Shown here piece by piece: positions 51,293-60,130 of a DNA stretch of 64,000 nucleotides. Position numbers and translations under genes: made by a program. This stretch comes from Micromonospora rubida (GTDB taxonomy: Bacteria; Actinomycetota; Actinomycetes; Mycobacteriales; Micromonosporaceae): assembly GCF_009908295.1 (NCBI RefSeq), contig NZ_JAAALO010000003.1, positions 434,001 through 498,000 of the forward strand, given 5' to 3'. Numbering within the stretch: the first letter of the stretch is position 1; each line of letters begins with the position of its first letter. A model generated the notes under the pieces. It was not told the origin of the DNA and searched no databases. It saw nothing but the letters and a program-made list of their open reading frames with translations.

Positions 51293-51827
51293 GGGAGTCC
51301 TCCACTTCGCTGACGGTGATGAGCTGCCCAGCCCCGATGAAGCGCCGGGCAACCAACAGACCCGCGTCGTGGGCTGCCTGCCCGCCGTGGCTGGCGGAGG
51401 CGTCGGTCACCAGCCAGGGGGTCAGATCCCGCTCGAAGGCGTCCACCGCCGACTTCAGGACACAGCTTTCCGTCGCCACCCCGCAGAAGATCAGGTCTGT
51501 CCAGCCCTCCTGCTCCGCCAGGTCAGCTCCTTCCGAGGAGAAGTACGAGTAGATCCGCTTGTCGATGACCGCACGTGCCCGGTCTGTATGCGCTGTCAGC
51601 TCCGGCACGATCTCAGTCGCTGGCGGGCCCTGCACGGCGGTCCAGTGGATCAGCCGCTCGAAGGGACTGCCTGGGTAGTTGTGGTAGCGGGTGAAGACCA
51701 CCGGCCGCCCGGCTGCCTCCCAGCGCTCGACCAACTCCACGACCTTTGGGATGACGTGTCGGCTGCGATCGTTGATGAAGCCGTTCTGCATGTCGATGAC
51801 GACCAGGGCTGCCCGCGTCGTACTCAT
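51243..51827 (-). CDS. Isochorismatase-family cysteine hydrolase
   Basis: A 194-residue protein with the full catalytic triad: Asp in ALVVIDMQNGFI, Lys in VIDKRIYSYF and Cys in CGVATESCVL; the cis-peptide VATES is also present. Members hydrolyse isochorismate, nicotinamide or N-carbamoyl compounds. Its ATG overlaps the stop of the upstream XRE-type regulator by 4 nt (51824-51827), so both are on one transcript. The substrate cannot be assigned; isochorismate is possible but no siderophore genes are nearby. Confidence 0.9.
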   Translation of the reverse strand: MSTTRAALVVIDMQNGFINDRSRHVIPKVVELVERWEAAGRPVVFTRYHNYPGSPFERLIHWTAVQGPPATEIVPELTAHTDRARAVIDKRIYSYFSSEGADLAEQEGWTDLIFCGVATESCVLKSAVDAFERDLTPWLVTDASASHGGQAAHDAGLLVARRFIGAGQLITVSEVEDSLKRRHPRPPRAVAQGR

Positions 51828-52984
51828 GCGCTGACCCTCTCACTCAGGGCCTCGGTCTCCCTGAGCGCAGCCTGCGCCTGAACGAGCCGCTCCGACAAGC
51901 CGCTCGTGCGCAGAGCCGCCTGTCGCATCATGCAGTGCTGTGCGGTCTCGCGGACGCGGGCGGTGGCCAGGCGCGAGTGCGCCGCCCGCAGGAACCGCCA
52001 GCCGAACCTCGGGGGCATCATCGGGTCGTGGGTTTCCTCGACTGCGCGCTGGATTTGTCGGCAGTAGGCCCAGAGCATCTGGACGTCGATCTCGCAGGCC
52101 ACCAGGTCATCGACCGGTAACGCACGCTCCGGGGAGAGCGCGTGGTATGCCAATCCGGACCAGCTCGCATAGCCGACCGATACTCCGTTGACGCCGAACG
52201 GCTCGACCGCAGCCTGCTCGAACCCCTCGGTCAGCAGCCTGCTCTCGATGTGATTCTCGACCGGTTGCGGTTCTGCGGCCGAATGTCGGTCGACCAGCAC
52301 CGACGGCAGGCTCATCAACCGGAGCGCATTGTCCAGTTCGTCGCCGGTCCACGCGGATTCGCTAAGGACATACATCGACAGGACGTACTCCGGTTCGACG
52401 GCTTTATCAGCGAGGCCGGCGAGCAGGAAGCCGGTGATCTGTTCGGCCGCCCACGGCAGGTCGTCCTCGTAGCTCGTGTAACGCCACGTTGCCAGCGAGC
52501 TGAGTCCGGTGAGTTCGAGATCCTGCACCAGGTGCAACACCACCACACCGCAGGCGTACACGTGAGCGGTGCAGCTCCCTTCCGGAGACGGAATTTTGGT
52601 CGTCGACACGTCCAGCCACTGATGCGGGCGTGGCGTCAGGGCCGTCACGGAGGCAAGACGTTCCGCCGTTGCCGCGCCCAGGTATGCCGGGATGAACTTG
52701 TGGGACTGGACGCGATACCTGCCGGCGGTCTCTCCGCTCGGTTGAGGGCTGTGACCCAGGGTTGTGCTGAACCTGGCTACTGCCTCGTGTGAAGCCCTGC
52801 CAAGTGCCGTGTCGAGGGCGGCCTGCATCTCCGGGCGTGGGCAGACGGCGTCCTGCCCGGCCTCCCACTTCGACACGGTGCGCTCGGCCACGCCTAGGTG
52901 CGCGGCGAAGTCCCGGATGCTCATCCGCAGCGCATGCCGCAGAGCCCTGGTCTCCCGGCCGGTCCACCGCTGCACCGTCGTCAT
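51824..52984 (-). CDS. XRE-family regulator
   Basis: A 386-residue protein with an N-terminal helix-turn-helix, RHALRMSIRDFAAHLGVAERTVSKWEAG (residues 14-41), and a long C-terminal region of unknown fold, moderately helical (QITGFLLAGLADKAVEPEYV, IDVQMLWAYCRQIQRAVEET). ATG at 52984 (MTTVQRWTG) is chosen; a GTG 18 nt upstream is also possible. The isochorismatase overlaps its 3' end. This fusion of XRE with a long sensor-like part is common in Streptomyces and Micromonospora. Confidence 0.85.
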   Translation of the reverse strand: MTTVQRWTGRETRALRHALRMSIRDFAAHLGVAERTVSKWEAGQDAVCPRPEMQAALDTALGRASHEAVARFSTTLGHSPQPSGETAGRYRVQSHKFIPAYLGAATAERLASVTALTPRPHQWLDVSTTKIPSPEGSCTAHVYACGVVVLHLVQDLELTGLSSLATWRYTSYEDDLPWAAEQITGFLLAGLADKAVEPEYVLSMYVLSESAWTGDELDNALRLMSLPSVLVDRHSAAEPQPVENHIESRLLTEGFEQAAVEPFGVNGVSVGYASWSGLAYHALSPERALPVDDLVACEIDVQMLWAYCRQIQRAVEETHDPMMPPRFGWRFLRAAHSRLATARVRETAQHCMMRQAALRTSGLSERLVQAQAALRETEALSERVSA

Positions 52985-53261
52985 CGCGCCACCTTCGGTC
53001 ACGTCGAGCCGCTTACGGGCAGCGTATCGGCAGTAGATGCAGCACGGTTACCGCCTAGGTGCAGTGCGTAGTCGTTCTGGCTGAGCCCGCTCCCGATGAT
53101 GGTGGACACATGGCCCGGGGCGGGTGCTGGCTCCGGGGATGCGTCCTCCCCCGACGCGTCCCCGCCCCCGCCCGCCCCGGCGCCATTCCACCGATCAACC
53201 GGGGCCCTCCCCGCATCGAATCCGATGACGAGGGCTCCTCCTTTCAGCAGGGAGCGTGAGC

Positions 53262-53612
53262 GTGGCGTACTCGGACGAGGTCGTGCGGGAGGCCGTCTGG
53301 CGATGGCTGCGGCTCGTCGCGGCGGACGCGGAGCTGGAGCCGTACCTGGTCGGGGTCGATCTGGGCCGGTTCGCCGACCACCTGGCGGCGACCCTCGGCG
53401 CGGCGCTCGACGGGCGCGCGGCGGCGGAGGCCTGGCCGGGGCTCGGGCTGGGGGAGGAGCAGCACCGGCGGCTGGTCGACTACCTCGCCGGGGTGCTCTG
53501 GGCGCTCGACGTGCCGCAGGCCGCCATCGCCGCCGCCCGCGCCGTCTTCGCCGGGGAGGCACGTCCAACCGGGGCCGCCGGGAAGGCACATCAGACCGGG
53601 GCCGGCCGGTGA
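53262..53612 (+). CDS. Small globin-like protein, heme ligand uncertain
   Basis: A 116-residue helical protein starting at GTG 53262 behind GGGAG (the earlier GTG 53256 is possible). The pattern AYSDEVVREAVWRWLRLVA, VGVDLGRFADHLAATLGAAL and EEQHRRLVDYLAGVLWALDVP follows the truncated-haemoglobin helices. At the position I align to the proximal His there is Trp (AWPGLGLG), so heme binding is doubtful. It is coupled to a flavohaemoglobin-like reductase by a GTGA overlap at 53609. The two may form a redox or NO-related pair. Family call is tentative. Confidence 0.5.
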   Translation: MAYSDEVVREAVWRWLRLVAADAELEPYLVGVDLGRFADHLAATLGAALDGRAAAEAWPGLGLGEEQHRRLVDYLAGVLWALDVPQAAIAAARAVFAGEARPTGAAGKAHQTGAGR

Positions 53613-54718
53613 GGGACGTCGACCTCGCCGCCTCCTGGGCGGTCACCGTCGCCGGCATCGACCGGGCCGCCGACCACTTCTGGTGCGCCCTCGCCGACCG
53701 GATGCCCACCCTGCTGCCCGAACGCGACGCGCCGCTGTTCCTGGCGGCCCTCGGCCAGTTTGCCGCCGGCGACGACGACCGGGCCGGGCGGGCCGCGCTG
53801 CTGACCGTACTCGGCCGCGCCTGGCGCGACTGTCACCTCGGGCCGCACCACCAGGCGCTGGTCGGTGACGCCCTGGTCGCCACGGTGGCCCGCCACGCCC
53901 GCCCACAGTGGACGGCCGCGCTGGCCGCCGCCTGGGAGCACGCCGCCCGCCGCACGCTGACCGCCGTCCGGCACGCCGCCGCCCGTGTCGGCGACGGCCC
54001 GGCCTGGTGGCCGGTCGAGGTGCTCGACCACGACCGGCCCGCCGAGGGCGTCGCCATTCTCACCGTACGTCCCTGGCGGCGGCTGCCGTTTCGCCCCGGC
54101 CAGGCCGTCCCGGTCAGCGTGCCCGGCCTGCCCGGCCGGTGGCGCTGGTACTCACCCGCCAACGCGCCCCGCCCCGACGGCACTATCGAGCTGCACGTCC
54201 GCGCCGCCGGCACCGTCTCCCGCAGCCTCGTCGACCGGGTACGCCCCGGCGAGCTGCTCTGGCTCGGCCCGCCCCGGGGTGCCGGCCTCACGCTCGCCCC
54301 CGACTCGACCACCGACCTGCTCCTTGTCGCCGGGGGCACCGGCCTCGCCCCGCTACGCGCCCTGGTCGAGCAGGTCGCCGCCGAGCAGGTAGTCCCCGAG
54401 CAGCCGACCAGGGCCGGCCGGCGGGTGATCCTGGTCGTCGGCGTCCGCGCCTTCGCCGACCTGTACGACCCGATCAGCCTCGACAAGCTCCAGACCGCCC
54501 ACGACTGGCTGACCGTCGTGCCCGCGTTCTCCCACGACGTGCACGCCGAGCCCGACGAGCGGGGCGACGCCCTCACCGTCGCGCTGCGGCACCACCGGCC
54601 GGGCCAGGAGGTGTACGCCTGCGGCCCGCCCGCGATGGTGGCCGGCACGCGGCTGCGGCTGCTCGCCGCCGGGGTGCCCGCCGCCCGCATCCACCTGCCC
54701 GACGACTGCGACCGCTGA
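53609..54718 (+). CDS. Flavohaemoglobin-like FAD/NAD reductase
   Basis: A 369-residue protein. The first ~130 residues are helical and globin-like. The reductase part is clear: FRPGQAVPVSVPGLPG, RWRWYSPANAP (RxYS FAD motif), TVSRSLVDRVRPGEL, LLLVAGGTGLAPLRALVEQ (NAD phosphate loop) and VYACGPPAMVAGT (Cys-Gly nicotinamide site). This is the domain order of Hmp flavohaemoglobins, which convert NO to nitrate. The globin half lacks an unambiguous proximal His in the usual place, so nitric oxide dioxygenase activity is not certain. GTG 53609 overlaps the previous gene. Confidence 0.75.
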   Translation: MRDVDLAASWAVTVAGIDRAADHFWCALADRMPTLLPERDAPLFLAALGQFAAGDDDRAGRAALLTVLGRAWRDCHLGPHHQALVGDALVATVARHARPQWTAALAAAWEHAARRTLTAVRHAAARVGDGPAWWPVEVLDHDRPAEGVAILTVRPWRRLPFRPGQAVPVSVPGLPGRWRWYSPANAPRPDGTIELHVRAAGTVSRSLVDRVRPGELLWLGPPRGAGLTLAPDSTTDLLLVAGGTGLAPLRALVEQVAAEQVVPEQPTRAGRRVILVVGVRAFADLYDPISLDKLQTAHDWLTVVPAFSHDVHAEPDERGDALTVALRHHRPGQEVYACGPPAMVAGTRLRLLAAGVPAARIHLPDDCDR

Positions 54719-54908
54719 CCGCACCCGGCCGGCCGGGCCTGCCCGGAGTTTCCACAAGCGGCCAGTAACGGGTCAGCGTGTCCACACGCGATGAGTGGCG
54801 GGTCAGCGGTCCGGCGATCCGACGCCTACGCTGTGTGGGGGCGCCGGCCGACCGGGAACCTGCGGCGGGCCGGGGCCTTACCTGGCCGCACGAACGATGA
54901 GGATTCCC

Positions 54909-55754
54909 GTGGGTTCCGCAACCCCTCAGGACGACCACACCGCTCGGCTCTCGGACCGATTCGACACCAGCGTGCCCCACCCCGCCCGGCGCTACAACTA
55001 CTGGCTCGGCGGCAAGGACAACTTCGCCGTGGACCGGGAGTCCGGCGACCGGATCGCGGCGGCGTACCCGGCCATCCGCACCCTCGCCAGGGAGAATCGG
55101 GCCTTCCTCCAGCGGGCGGTGCGATACCTGGCCGCCGAGGCCAACGTCCGGCAGTTCCTCGACATCGGCACCGGCATCCCGACGGCCGACAACACCCACG
55201 AGGTGGCCCAGGCCGTGGCCCCCGAGTCGCGGGTCCTGTACGCCGACAACGATCCGATGGTGCTGGCCCACGCGCGGGCGCTGCTGACCAGCTCCCCGGC
55301 CGGCGCGACGGCATACCTGGACGCCGACCTGCGCGACCCGGAGCGCATCCTGGCCGCCGACGAGCTGCGCCACACGCTGGACCTGTCCCGGCCGGTGGCG
55401 CTGCTCCTGGTCGCGGTCGCGCACTTCCTGACCGACGCCGATCGGCCGTACGAGGTGGTCGGCCGGCTGGTCGAGGCGCTGCCGTCGGGCAGCTACCTGG
55501 TGCTGAGCCACGTCACCATCGACCTCATGCCCGCCGAGGTCGTCGAGCGGATGAACGTTCAGCTGGCGGCGCGTACGGTCGAACGGGAAGCCGTCCCCCG
55601 GTCCCGGGCGGAGTTCGCCCGGTTCTTCGACGGCCTGGAGCTGGTCGAGCCGGGCGTCGTCCCGGTGACGCAGTGGCGTGCCGAGGTCCCCGAGTCCGAG
55701 CGCCCGCCGCTGGCCGAGGCGTCGATCTACGGCGCGGTCGCCCGCAAACCCTGA
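54909..55754 (+). CDS. SAM-dependent methyltransferase, DUF574/Methyltransf_19 type
   Basis: A 281-residue protein of a family expanded in actinobacteria. It begins with the hallmark FDTSVPHPARRYNYWLGGKDNF, has the SAM loop QFLDIGTGIPTADNTHEVAQ, YADNDPMVLAHARALL, and LLLVAVAHFLTDADRPYEVV. Targets are not known; many members stand next to regulators. GTG at 54909 is preferred over ATG 54897 because GAGGA lies 5 nt before it. It is followed by a long spacer with repeat element C. Confidence 0.9.
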   Translation: MGSATPQDDHTARLSDRFDTSVPHPARRYNYWLGGKDNFAVDRESGDRIAAAYPAIRTLARENRAFLQRAVRYLAAEANVRQFLDIGTGIPTADNTHEVAQAVAPESRVLYADNDPMVLAHARALLTSSPAGATAYLDADLRDPERILAADELRHTLDLSRPVALLLVAVAHFLTDADRPYEVVGRLVEALPSGSYLVLSHVTIDLMPAEVVERMNVQLAARTVEREAVPRSRAEFARFFDGLELVEPGVVPVTQWRAEVPESERPPLAEASIYGAVARKP

Positions 55755-55934
55755 CCTCCGGCGCGTCCGCCGTGCTGCCCGCTGCTGCGGTCTCGCCGGT
55801 CCTGCGCTGTGTCCCCTCTCCCGCGAATGCCCCGGGAGGTCGCGGTCCCGTGCCGCCCATGCCGCCCGTGCCGCCCGTGCCACCCAGCGCCGCCCGTGCC
55901 GCCCGTGCCACCCAGCGCCGCCCGTGCCGTCCCA

Positions 55935-56086
55935 CGCACCGGGCAGTCGGGTGGCGGCCGGACGGTTGCGCCCCGCATCCGGTCGGGGACCTGCCCTTCG
56001 GCCCCTATGGAGCTGCCCCGTCTACGCGCCCGCTCCATCGGTAGCACAAACGGGGCAGCTCCATAGGGGCCAACGGAGGGTAGGCC
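55935..56086. repeat. Palindromic repeat element C (inverted copy of B)
   Basis: Arms 56000-56021 and 56050-56071 are perfect 22-nt inverted repeats. The whole segment 55935-56086 is the reverse complement of 29619-29769 with three small differences. Upstream (about 55850-55930) lie GCCGCCCGT-type short repeats. The spacer 55755-56503 holds no gene. Confidence 0.9.
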
Positions 56087-56138
56087 GGTCCGGCCGGGGC
56101 CGGTCCGGCCGGGGCCGGTCCGGCCGGGGCCGGTCCGG
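56087..56138. repeat. 15-nt tandem repeat beside element C
   Basis: Three full copies of GGTCCGGCCGGGGCC from 56087 to 56131 and a partial fourth. It sits at the same side of element C as the 14-nt tandem repeat does relative to element B, though the unit sequence differs. Confidence 0.9.
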
Positions 56139-56427
56139 CGAAGACCGATCAAGCGGGGGCCCATTTGGCGGCGGCACGGCGAGGGCTGAGGGTGTCGGCA
56201 GCGTGCGTATCCCTGGGGCCTGCCAAGCCGGAGATCCTTACGGCTCTGCCGGGGCCCTGGGTCGCGGCCTGCCCGATCGGGTCGTCGCGCTCGGCGATGT
56301 CACCCCAGGTAGGCCAGGGATTTGCTCAATCAGCATCAATGCGTGTGCGGCGGATCTCCGGTTCCGTGGGCATACACGGATCCGCGATTTCCGCCGCCAG
56401 CGAATCCCGTGATTACTGTCGTCGTCC

Positions 56428-56469
56428 CGATAGAGCGAGCGCTCTGGTGATCTATCCAGGTCGATAGAG
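56428..56469. promoter_or_regulatory. Candidate operator cluster (CGATAGAG)
   Basis: CGATAGAG occurs at 56428-56435 and again at 56462-56469; between them TCTATC at 56451-56456 makes an inverted repeat with the second copy (TCTATC-N6-GATAGA). A palindromic GAGCGCTC lies in the gap. The cluster ends 35 nt before the ATG of the Tat-secreted protein gene, a good place for an operator. Confidence 0.35.
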
Positions 56470-56503
56470 TCCCCGGGCAAAGGCCGTCACCGAAAGGCGG
56501 GCC

Positions 56504-57220
56504 ATGAAAGCCCTTCCTCCTTCCCTGTCCCGTCGGCGTCTCCTCGTCGGCGCGGCTGCCGCCTCGGCGCTCACCGCCGTTGCCGGGACCGCCGCCGAGG
56601 CAGCCCCGTCCAACCCGTCCACCGCGTCCACCGGGCTCGCCGGTGCGCCCGTCGCCCGTGACCGGATCGCCGCCGCCCGCCTTTTGGTGACCGGCGTCGG
56701 CCCCGCCACGGCCAACTTCCAGGCCGATCTTCACGACCGGCTCAGCGCCTGGCTGGCCTTCTGGTCGGCCAACTCGCCCCCGTCGTGGAGCGCCCCGGTG
56801 GAGGTGGTCGGCGAGCCGACCGTAGCCGGCGACGCCTTCACCCTGCACACCCTGCGCGTACGGCGGGGCGAGCACCTCGCCGACGGCTTCACCGCCGGCC
56901 GGCGGGACGCCGCCCACCTGGCCACCGAGGCCAGCCTGCACCACCACTTCCCCACCGTCCGGCGGCTGTCCGGCAGCGGGCTGCGGGTGACCGACGGGGC
57001 CGCCGCGTTCACCGGCTCACCCGAGCAGGTCGCCTTCGCCGCGGCGGCGTGCCGCGAGCTGTGGGGCTTCGCGGCGGCGGGCACCACCGACTGGCGGGAC
57101 CACGCCAACCGGGCGCTGACCCGGGCCGGGCACCGCGCAGACGTCGCCTCCCGCGCCGGGTGGGCGGCCTTCACCAGGGCGAGCCTGCGGCTCGGCCTGG
57201 GCACCGAGTCCTACCAGTAG
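56504..57220 (+). CDS. Tat-secreted protein of unknown function
   Basis: A 238-residue protein with a twin-arginine signal: SRRRLLVGAAAASALTAVAG, cleavage near AEAAPS (about residue 33). The mature part is helical with several Trp/His residues (DRLSAWLAFWSANSPPSWSA, ATEASLHHHFPTVRRL) and no recognised domain. A cofactor bound before export would explain Tat use; that is inference. AAAGGCGGGCC precedes the ATG. It heads a three-gene cassette: the next ORF starts 14 nt after its stop. Confidence 0.75.
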   Translation: MKALPPSLSRRRLLVGAAAASALTAVAGTAAEAAPSNPSTASTGLAGAPVARDRIAAARLLVTGVGPATANFQADLHDRLSAWLAFWSANSPPSWSAPVEVVGEPTVAGDAFTLHTLRVRRGEHLADGFTAGRRDAAHLATEASLHHHFPTVRRLSGSGLRVTDGAAAFTGSPEQVAFAAAACRELWGFAAAGTTDWRDHANRALTRAGHRADVASRAGWAAFTRASLRLGLGTESYQ

Positions 57221-57234
57221 AGAAGAGACAGCAG

Positions 57235-57495
57235 ATGGCACGCAGCGAGTTCCGGTTCGTCGTCGACGGGGTCGACCTCACCGCCGACCAGCAGAGCCTC
57301 ATCTCCCGGGAGATCCAGAAGGCCGGCCTCAACGCCCTGAGCGTGGCCGGCAGCAAGCTCACCAACCCGCTCACCGTCGGGCACGGCAACATCAAGCTCC
57401 GGCCCGAGTGGTACGGGCTTTGGGTGATCAACGGGCCGTTCGCCGACGAGATCGGCCAGAAGATCAACGACCTCGGGTTCTGGATCCAGAAGTGA
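57235..57495 (+). CDS. Unrecognised 86-residue protein
   Basis: ATG at 57235 follows AGAAGAGA and opens an 86-residue protein with even composition: EFRFVVDGVDLTADQQSLIS, REIQKAGLNALSVAGSK, EWYGLWVINGPFADEIGQ, KINDLGFWIQK. Its beta-alpha start (a V-D-G-V-D-L turn followed by a long helix) looks like a small globular domain. No signal peptide, Cys or membrane segment. It lies between the Tat protein and the Cys-rich protein, overlapping the latter by 4 nt, so the three are one unit. Confidence 0.7.
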   Translation: MARSEFRFVVDGVDLTADQQSLISREIQKAGLNALSVAGSKLTNPLTVGHGNIKLRPEWYGLWVINGPFADEIGQKINDLGFWIQK

Positions 57496-57896
57496 CCCAG
57501 CCCCACCATCGGCCGGACCCGCCGGAGCGGATGTGCCCGAGTACGCCGGCGGCCAACGCCACCGTCTTCCTCGGCATGATCACTCCGGCGGGGCGGGTCG
57601 CCTACGTCACGCCGCAGCTCCCGGCCGAGGTCGCGCTCGCCACGGTCGCCGGGTCGCCGGAGCCGGTCGAGTCCCGGTACCGGCTCGCCGGCCCCTGCGT
57701 CACCTCGTCCTGCGGCTTCTGGACGGGCGACCACTGCGGCCTGGGCGCCCGCGTCGCCGAGTCGTACCGCGAGGTCACCGAGTCGACCGAGGCCGAGCTG
57801 CCGCGCTGCGCGATCCGGCACTCCTGCCGGTGGTACGCCGAGCAGGGCGCTGCCGCCTGCGCCGCCTGCTCCCACGTGATCACCGACGCCCGCTGA
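57492..57896 (+). CDS. Cys-rich 134-residue protein, possible metal or Fe-S binder
   Basis: GTG at 57492 overlaps the stop of the 86-aa gene. The protein has nine Cys: one near the start (MCPST), then GPCVTSSCGFWTGDHCG, RCAIRHSCRWY and AAACAACSHV. The regular spacing (C-x4-C, C-x5-C, C-x2-C) suggests a zinc or iron-sulfur binding fold. The middle contains AYVTPQLPAEVALA. No family is recognised. With a Tat substrate upstream that may carry a cofactor, it could help in metal handling; this is a guess from context. Confidence 0.7.
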   Translation: MTQPHHRPDPPERMCPSTPAANATVFLGMITPAGRVAYVTPQLPAEVALATVAGSPEPVESRYRLAGPCVTSSCGFWTGDHCGLGARVAESYREVTESTEAELPRCAIRHSCRWYAEQGAAACAACSHVITDAR

Positions 57897-57965
57897 GAAA
57901 CTGCCGGCGCACCCGCCGCGAGGCGACCCGCCATCGGGCGACCGCCCGCCGACCGGCCGCCGGAG

Positions 57966-58652
57966 TCAGGGGCGGGCCGCTCCCGCTGCGGCGACGCGAC
58001 GTGCGGCCCCGTCCAGCCAGCGGCGGTACCACCCGGCGAAGCCCAGCGGCGTGCTGTCGTCGTCCAGCAGCGGCTCCAGCCCGCCCTCCTCGGCGGTGCC
58101 GTCGGCCCACATCGTGCCCCGGGCCGGCCCGGTGACCACCAGGACGTCCCGCAGCGCACAGCCCTTGTGACACAGGTACAGCAGGCCGACGAAGTGCGCC
58201 TCGTCGTACATGATCGCGTTGTGCTGCTCCCACCAGGACTCCTCGGCCGTGGCGTACTCCTCGGCCGAGGCGAAGTCGTCCTCCTCGGGCATCTCGGGCA
58301 CGTCGTCCGCCTGGTTGAACGCCTCGGTGTAGGGGAACGGCCGGACCAGGGAGTCCGGGGTCGTCATGTCGGCGCCGTCGCCCTCCCACTGCCACCGACC
58401 GTCGACCCGCCTCGGCGGGAACAGCCCGTACGCCGGGCCCGCGCCGCCCCGGCCGGCCTGGAGCAGGAACGACCGGTACTCCGCCGGCAGCTCCACCTCG
58501 AACTGGCCCTCCAGCTCGGCCAACTCCGCCGGGGTCAGCGGCGGCTCCAGCTCCCAGCCGTGCCCGTCCGCCCCGAACACCTCGTCGGCCCCTGGCGCGG
58601 CGGCCAGGAGGCCCAGCTTCTGTCGTACGTCAGACCAGTCGTGTCCCGTCAC
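57966..58652 (-). CDS. SMI1/KNR4 (SUKH) family protein
   Basis: A 228-residue protein. The SUKH signature is LTPAELAELEGQFEVELPAEYRSFLLQAGRGG, with acidic stretches (VPEMPEEDDFASAEEYATAE) and C-terminal LCHKGCALRDVLVVTGPARG and GFAGWYRRWLDG. SUKH proteins often act as immunity proteins against contact-dependent toxins, but no toxin gene is adjacent. GTG at 58652 (VTGHDWSDVRQK) is preferred; an upstream in-frame ATG exists at 58676. Confidence 0.88.
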   Translation of the reverse strand: MTGHDWSDVRQKLGLLAAAPGADEVFGADGHGWELEPPLTPAELAELEGQFEVELPAEYRSFLLQAGRGGAGPAYGLFPPRRVDGRWQWEGDGADMTTPDSLVRPFPYTEAFNQADDVPEMPEEDDFASAEEYATAEESWWEQHNAIMYDEAHFVGLLYLCHKGCALRDVLVVTGPARGTMWADGTAEEGGLEPLLDDDSTPLGFAGWYRRWLDGAARRVAAAGAARP

Positions 58653-58756
58653 GCCCGGGACCGTACCGGCCCCCACCGACGCTCCGGGTTGTCGGTGCTG
58701 TGGGGTTGACTGTGCGCACCGGTCGGCGGCGGGCGCCGATTATGGAGGAGGGCCGC

Positions 58757-59269
58757 ATGGGCGGGGCATCGACGGGAGTGCGCATCGAGCGGTGGGCCGA
58801 GGACGACCTCGACCTGCTGCGCCGGCTTAACATCCACGAGGTCCGGGAGCACACCGGGGGCCCGGAGACCGAGGAACAAGTCGTCGCCCGGCACGCCCGC
58901 TACGTGGCCGGGCCCGGCCCTGGCAGCGGGAACATGTTCACCGTCGTGCTGCCCGAGCGCGTCAAGGTCGGCAGCGTCGGCTTCTGGGAGCGGGTCTGGC
59001 ACGACGAGCCGGTGTACGAGATGGGTTGGGCGATCCTGCCCGCGTACCAGGGGCGCGGGCTGGCCACCGCGGCGGTGCGTGAGGCGCTGGCCCTGGCCCG
59101 CGCCGAGCGGACCCACCGGCACGCCCACGCGTACCCCTCGGTGGGCAACCCGCCGTCGAACGCCGTCTGCCGCAAGGCAGGCTTCGCGCTGCTCGGCGAG
59201 ACCGAATTCGAGTACCCGCCGGGCCGGTGGATGCGCTGCAACGACTGGCGCATCGCGCTCACCGGCTGA
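58757..59269 (+). CDS. GNAT-family N-acetyltransferase
   Basis: A 170-residue acetyltransferase of the RimJ/RimL-like group: EMGWAILPAYQGRGLATAAVREAL contains the acetyl-CoA pyrophosphate loop (Q-G-R-G-L-A), and NPPSNAVCRKAGFALLGE the C-terminal beta bulge. ATG at 58757 lies 4 nt after GGAGGAGGG; an ATG at 58742 is the alternative. It is divergent from the SMI1/KNR4 gene. Substrate unknown. Confidence 0.9.
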   Translation: MGGASTGVRIERWAEDDLDLLRRLNIHEVREHTGGPETEEQVVARHARYVAGPGPGSGNMFTVVLPERVKVGSVGFWERVWHDEPVYEMGWAILPAYQGRGLATAAVREALALARAERTHRHAHAYPSVGNPPSNAVCRKAGFALLGETEFEYPPGRWMRCNDWRIALTG

Positions 59270-59377
59270 CCGCATCCGCTGACCGCCGGTCGCCCCCGCC
59301 GGTCGCCCCCGCCGGTCGGCGGCGCGGGGCGGCGGCGCGGGGCGGCCGGCGGCGTCCCACGCCGCCGGCCGGTGCCG

Positions 59378-60130
59378 CTACCAGGGCAGAATGCCGTACC
59401 CGCCGTCGCCGGTGGCGAGGTGTCCCCAGAGCACCCCGCTCGGGCCGTCGGCCGGCAGCGTCGCCAGGTGCACGCTCGCCTCGGCCCCCTCCTGCGGGCT
59501 GCGGGGCCCGGAGTGGCCGTTGAGGTCGGTGGCGCAGTAGCCCGGGTTGGCCGCGTTCACCTTGACCGGGGTGTTCCGCAGCTCCTTGGCGTACATCACG
59601 GTGATCATGTTCAGCGCAGTCTTCGACGACGGGTACGGCACCGAGGTCAGCGCGAAGAACGGCCCCGCCGGGTCGGTCATCGTGGCGAGCGAGCCGATCT
59701 CGCTGGACACGTTGACGATCCGGGCGGCCGGCGCGCGCAGCAGCAGCGGCAGCATGGCGTTGGTCACCGCCACCACCCCGAAGACGTTCGTCTCGTACAC
59801 CCGGCGCAGGGTGCCGACGGTGGTGTCGCTGGGCCGCGACCGCTTCCCGTCGCCCAGCAGGATCCCCGCGTTGTTGACCAGCACGTCCAGCCTGTCGTAC
59901 CGCTCGGCCACCCAGGCCGCGGCGGCGGCCACCGACGCCTCGTCGGTGACGTCCAGCGGCACGAAGGTCGCGTCCACCCCGTCGGCGCGCAGCTTCTGCT
60001 CGGCCTCCCGGCCCCGGTCGGCGTCCCGCGCGCCGATCAGCACGGTCATCCCCCGGGCGCCGAGCTGCCGCGCCGTTTCGTACCCAATTCCCTTGTTCGC
60101 CCCGGTGATCAGGGCCGTCATCGTCGTCAT
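59378..60130 (-). CDS. Short-chain dehydrogenase/reductase
   Basis: A 250-residue classical SDR: cofactor motif ALITGANKGIGYETARQLGA (TGxxxGIG), NNAG within LVNNAGILLGDG, catalytic Ser in VNVSSEIGS and YPSSKTAL (YxxxK). It resembles plant-type carbonyl reductases in having an extended substrate loop. ATG at 60130 is clear. It is divergent from the XRE regulator at 60232, 101 nt away, which probably controls it, as is common for this SDR-XRE arrangement in actinobacteria. Confidence 0.92.
   Translation of the reverse strand: MTTMTALITGANKGIGYETARQLGARGMTVLIGARDADRGREAEQKLRADGVDATFVPLDVTDEASVAAAAAWVAERYDRLDVLVNNAGILLGDGKRSRPSDTTVGTLRRVYETNVFGVVAVTNAMLPLLLRAPAARIVNVSSEIGSLATMTDPAGPFFALTSVPYPSSKTALNMITVMYAKELRNTPVKVNAANPGYCATDLNGHSGPRSPQEGAEASVHLATLPADGPSGVLWGHLATGDGGYGILPW

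Noticed and set aside
53003..53255. Short minus-strand protein remnant (STIIGSGLSQNDYALHLGGN)
   Set aside because: Only about 30 plausible codons, no family recognised, flanked by Ser/Gly/Pro-rich noise.
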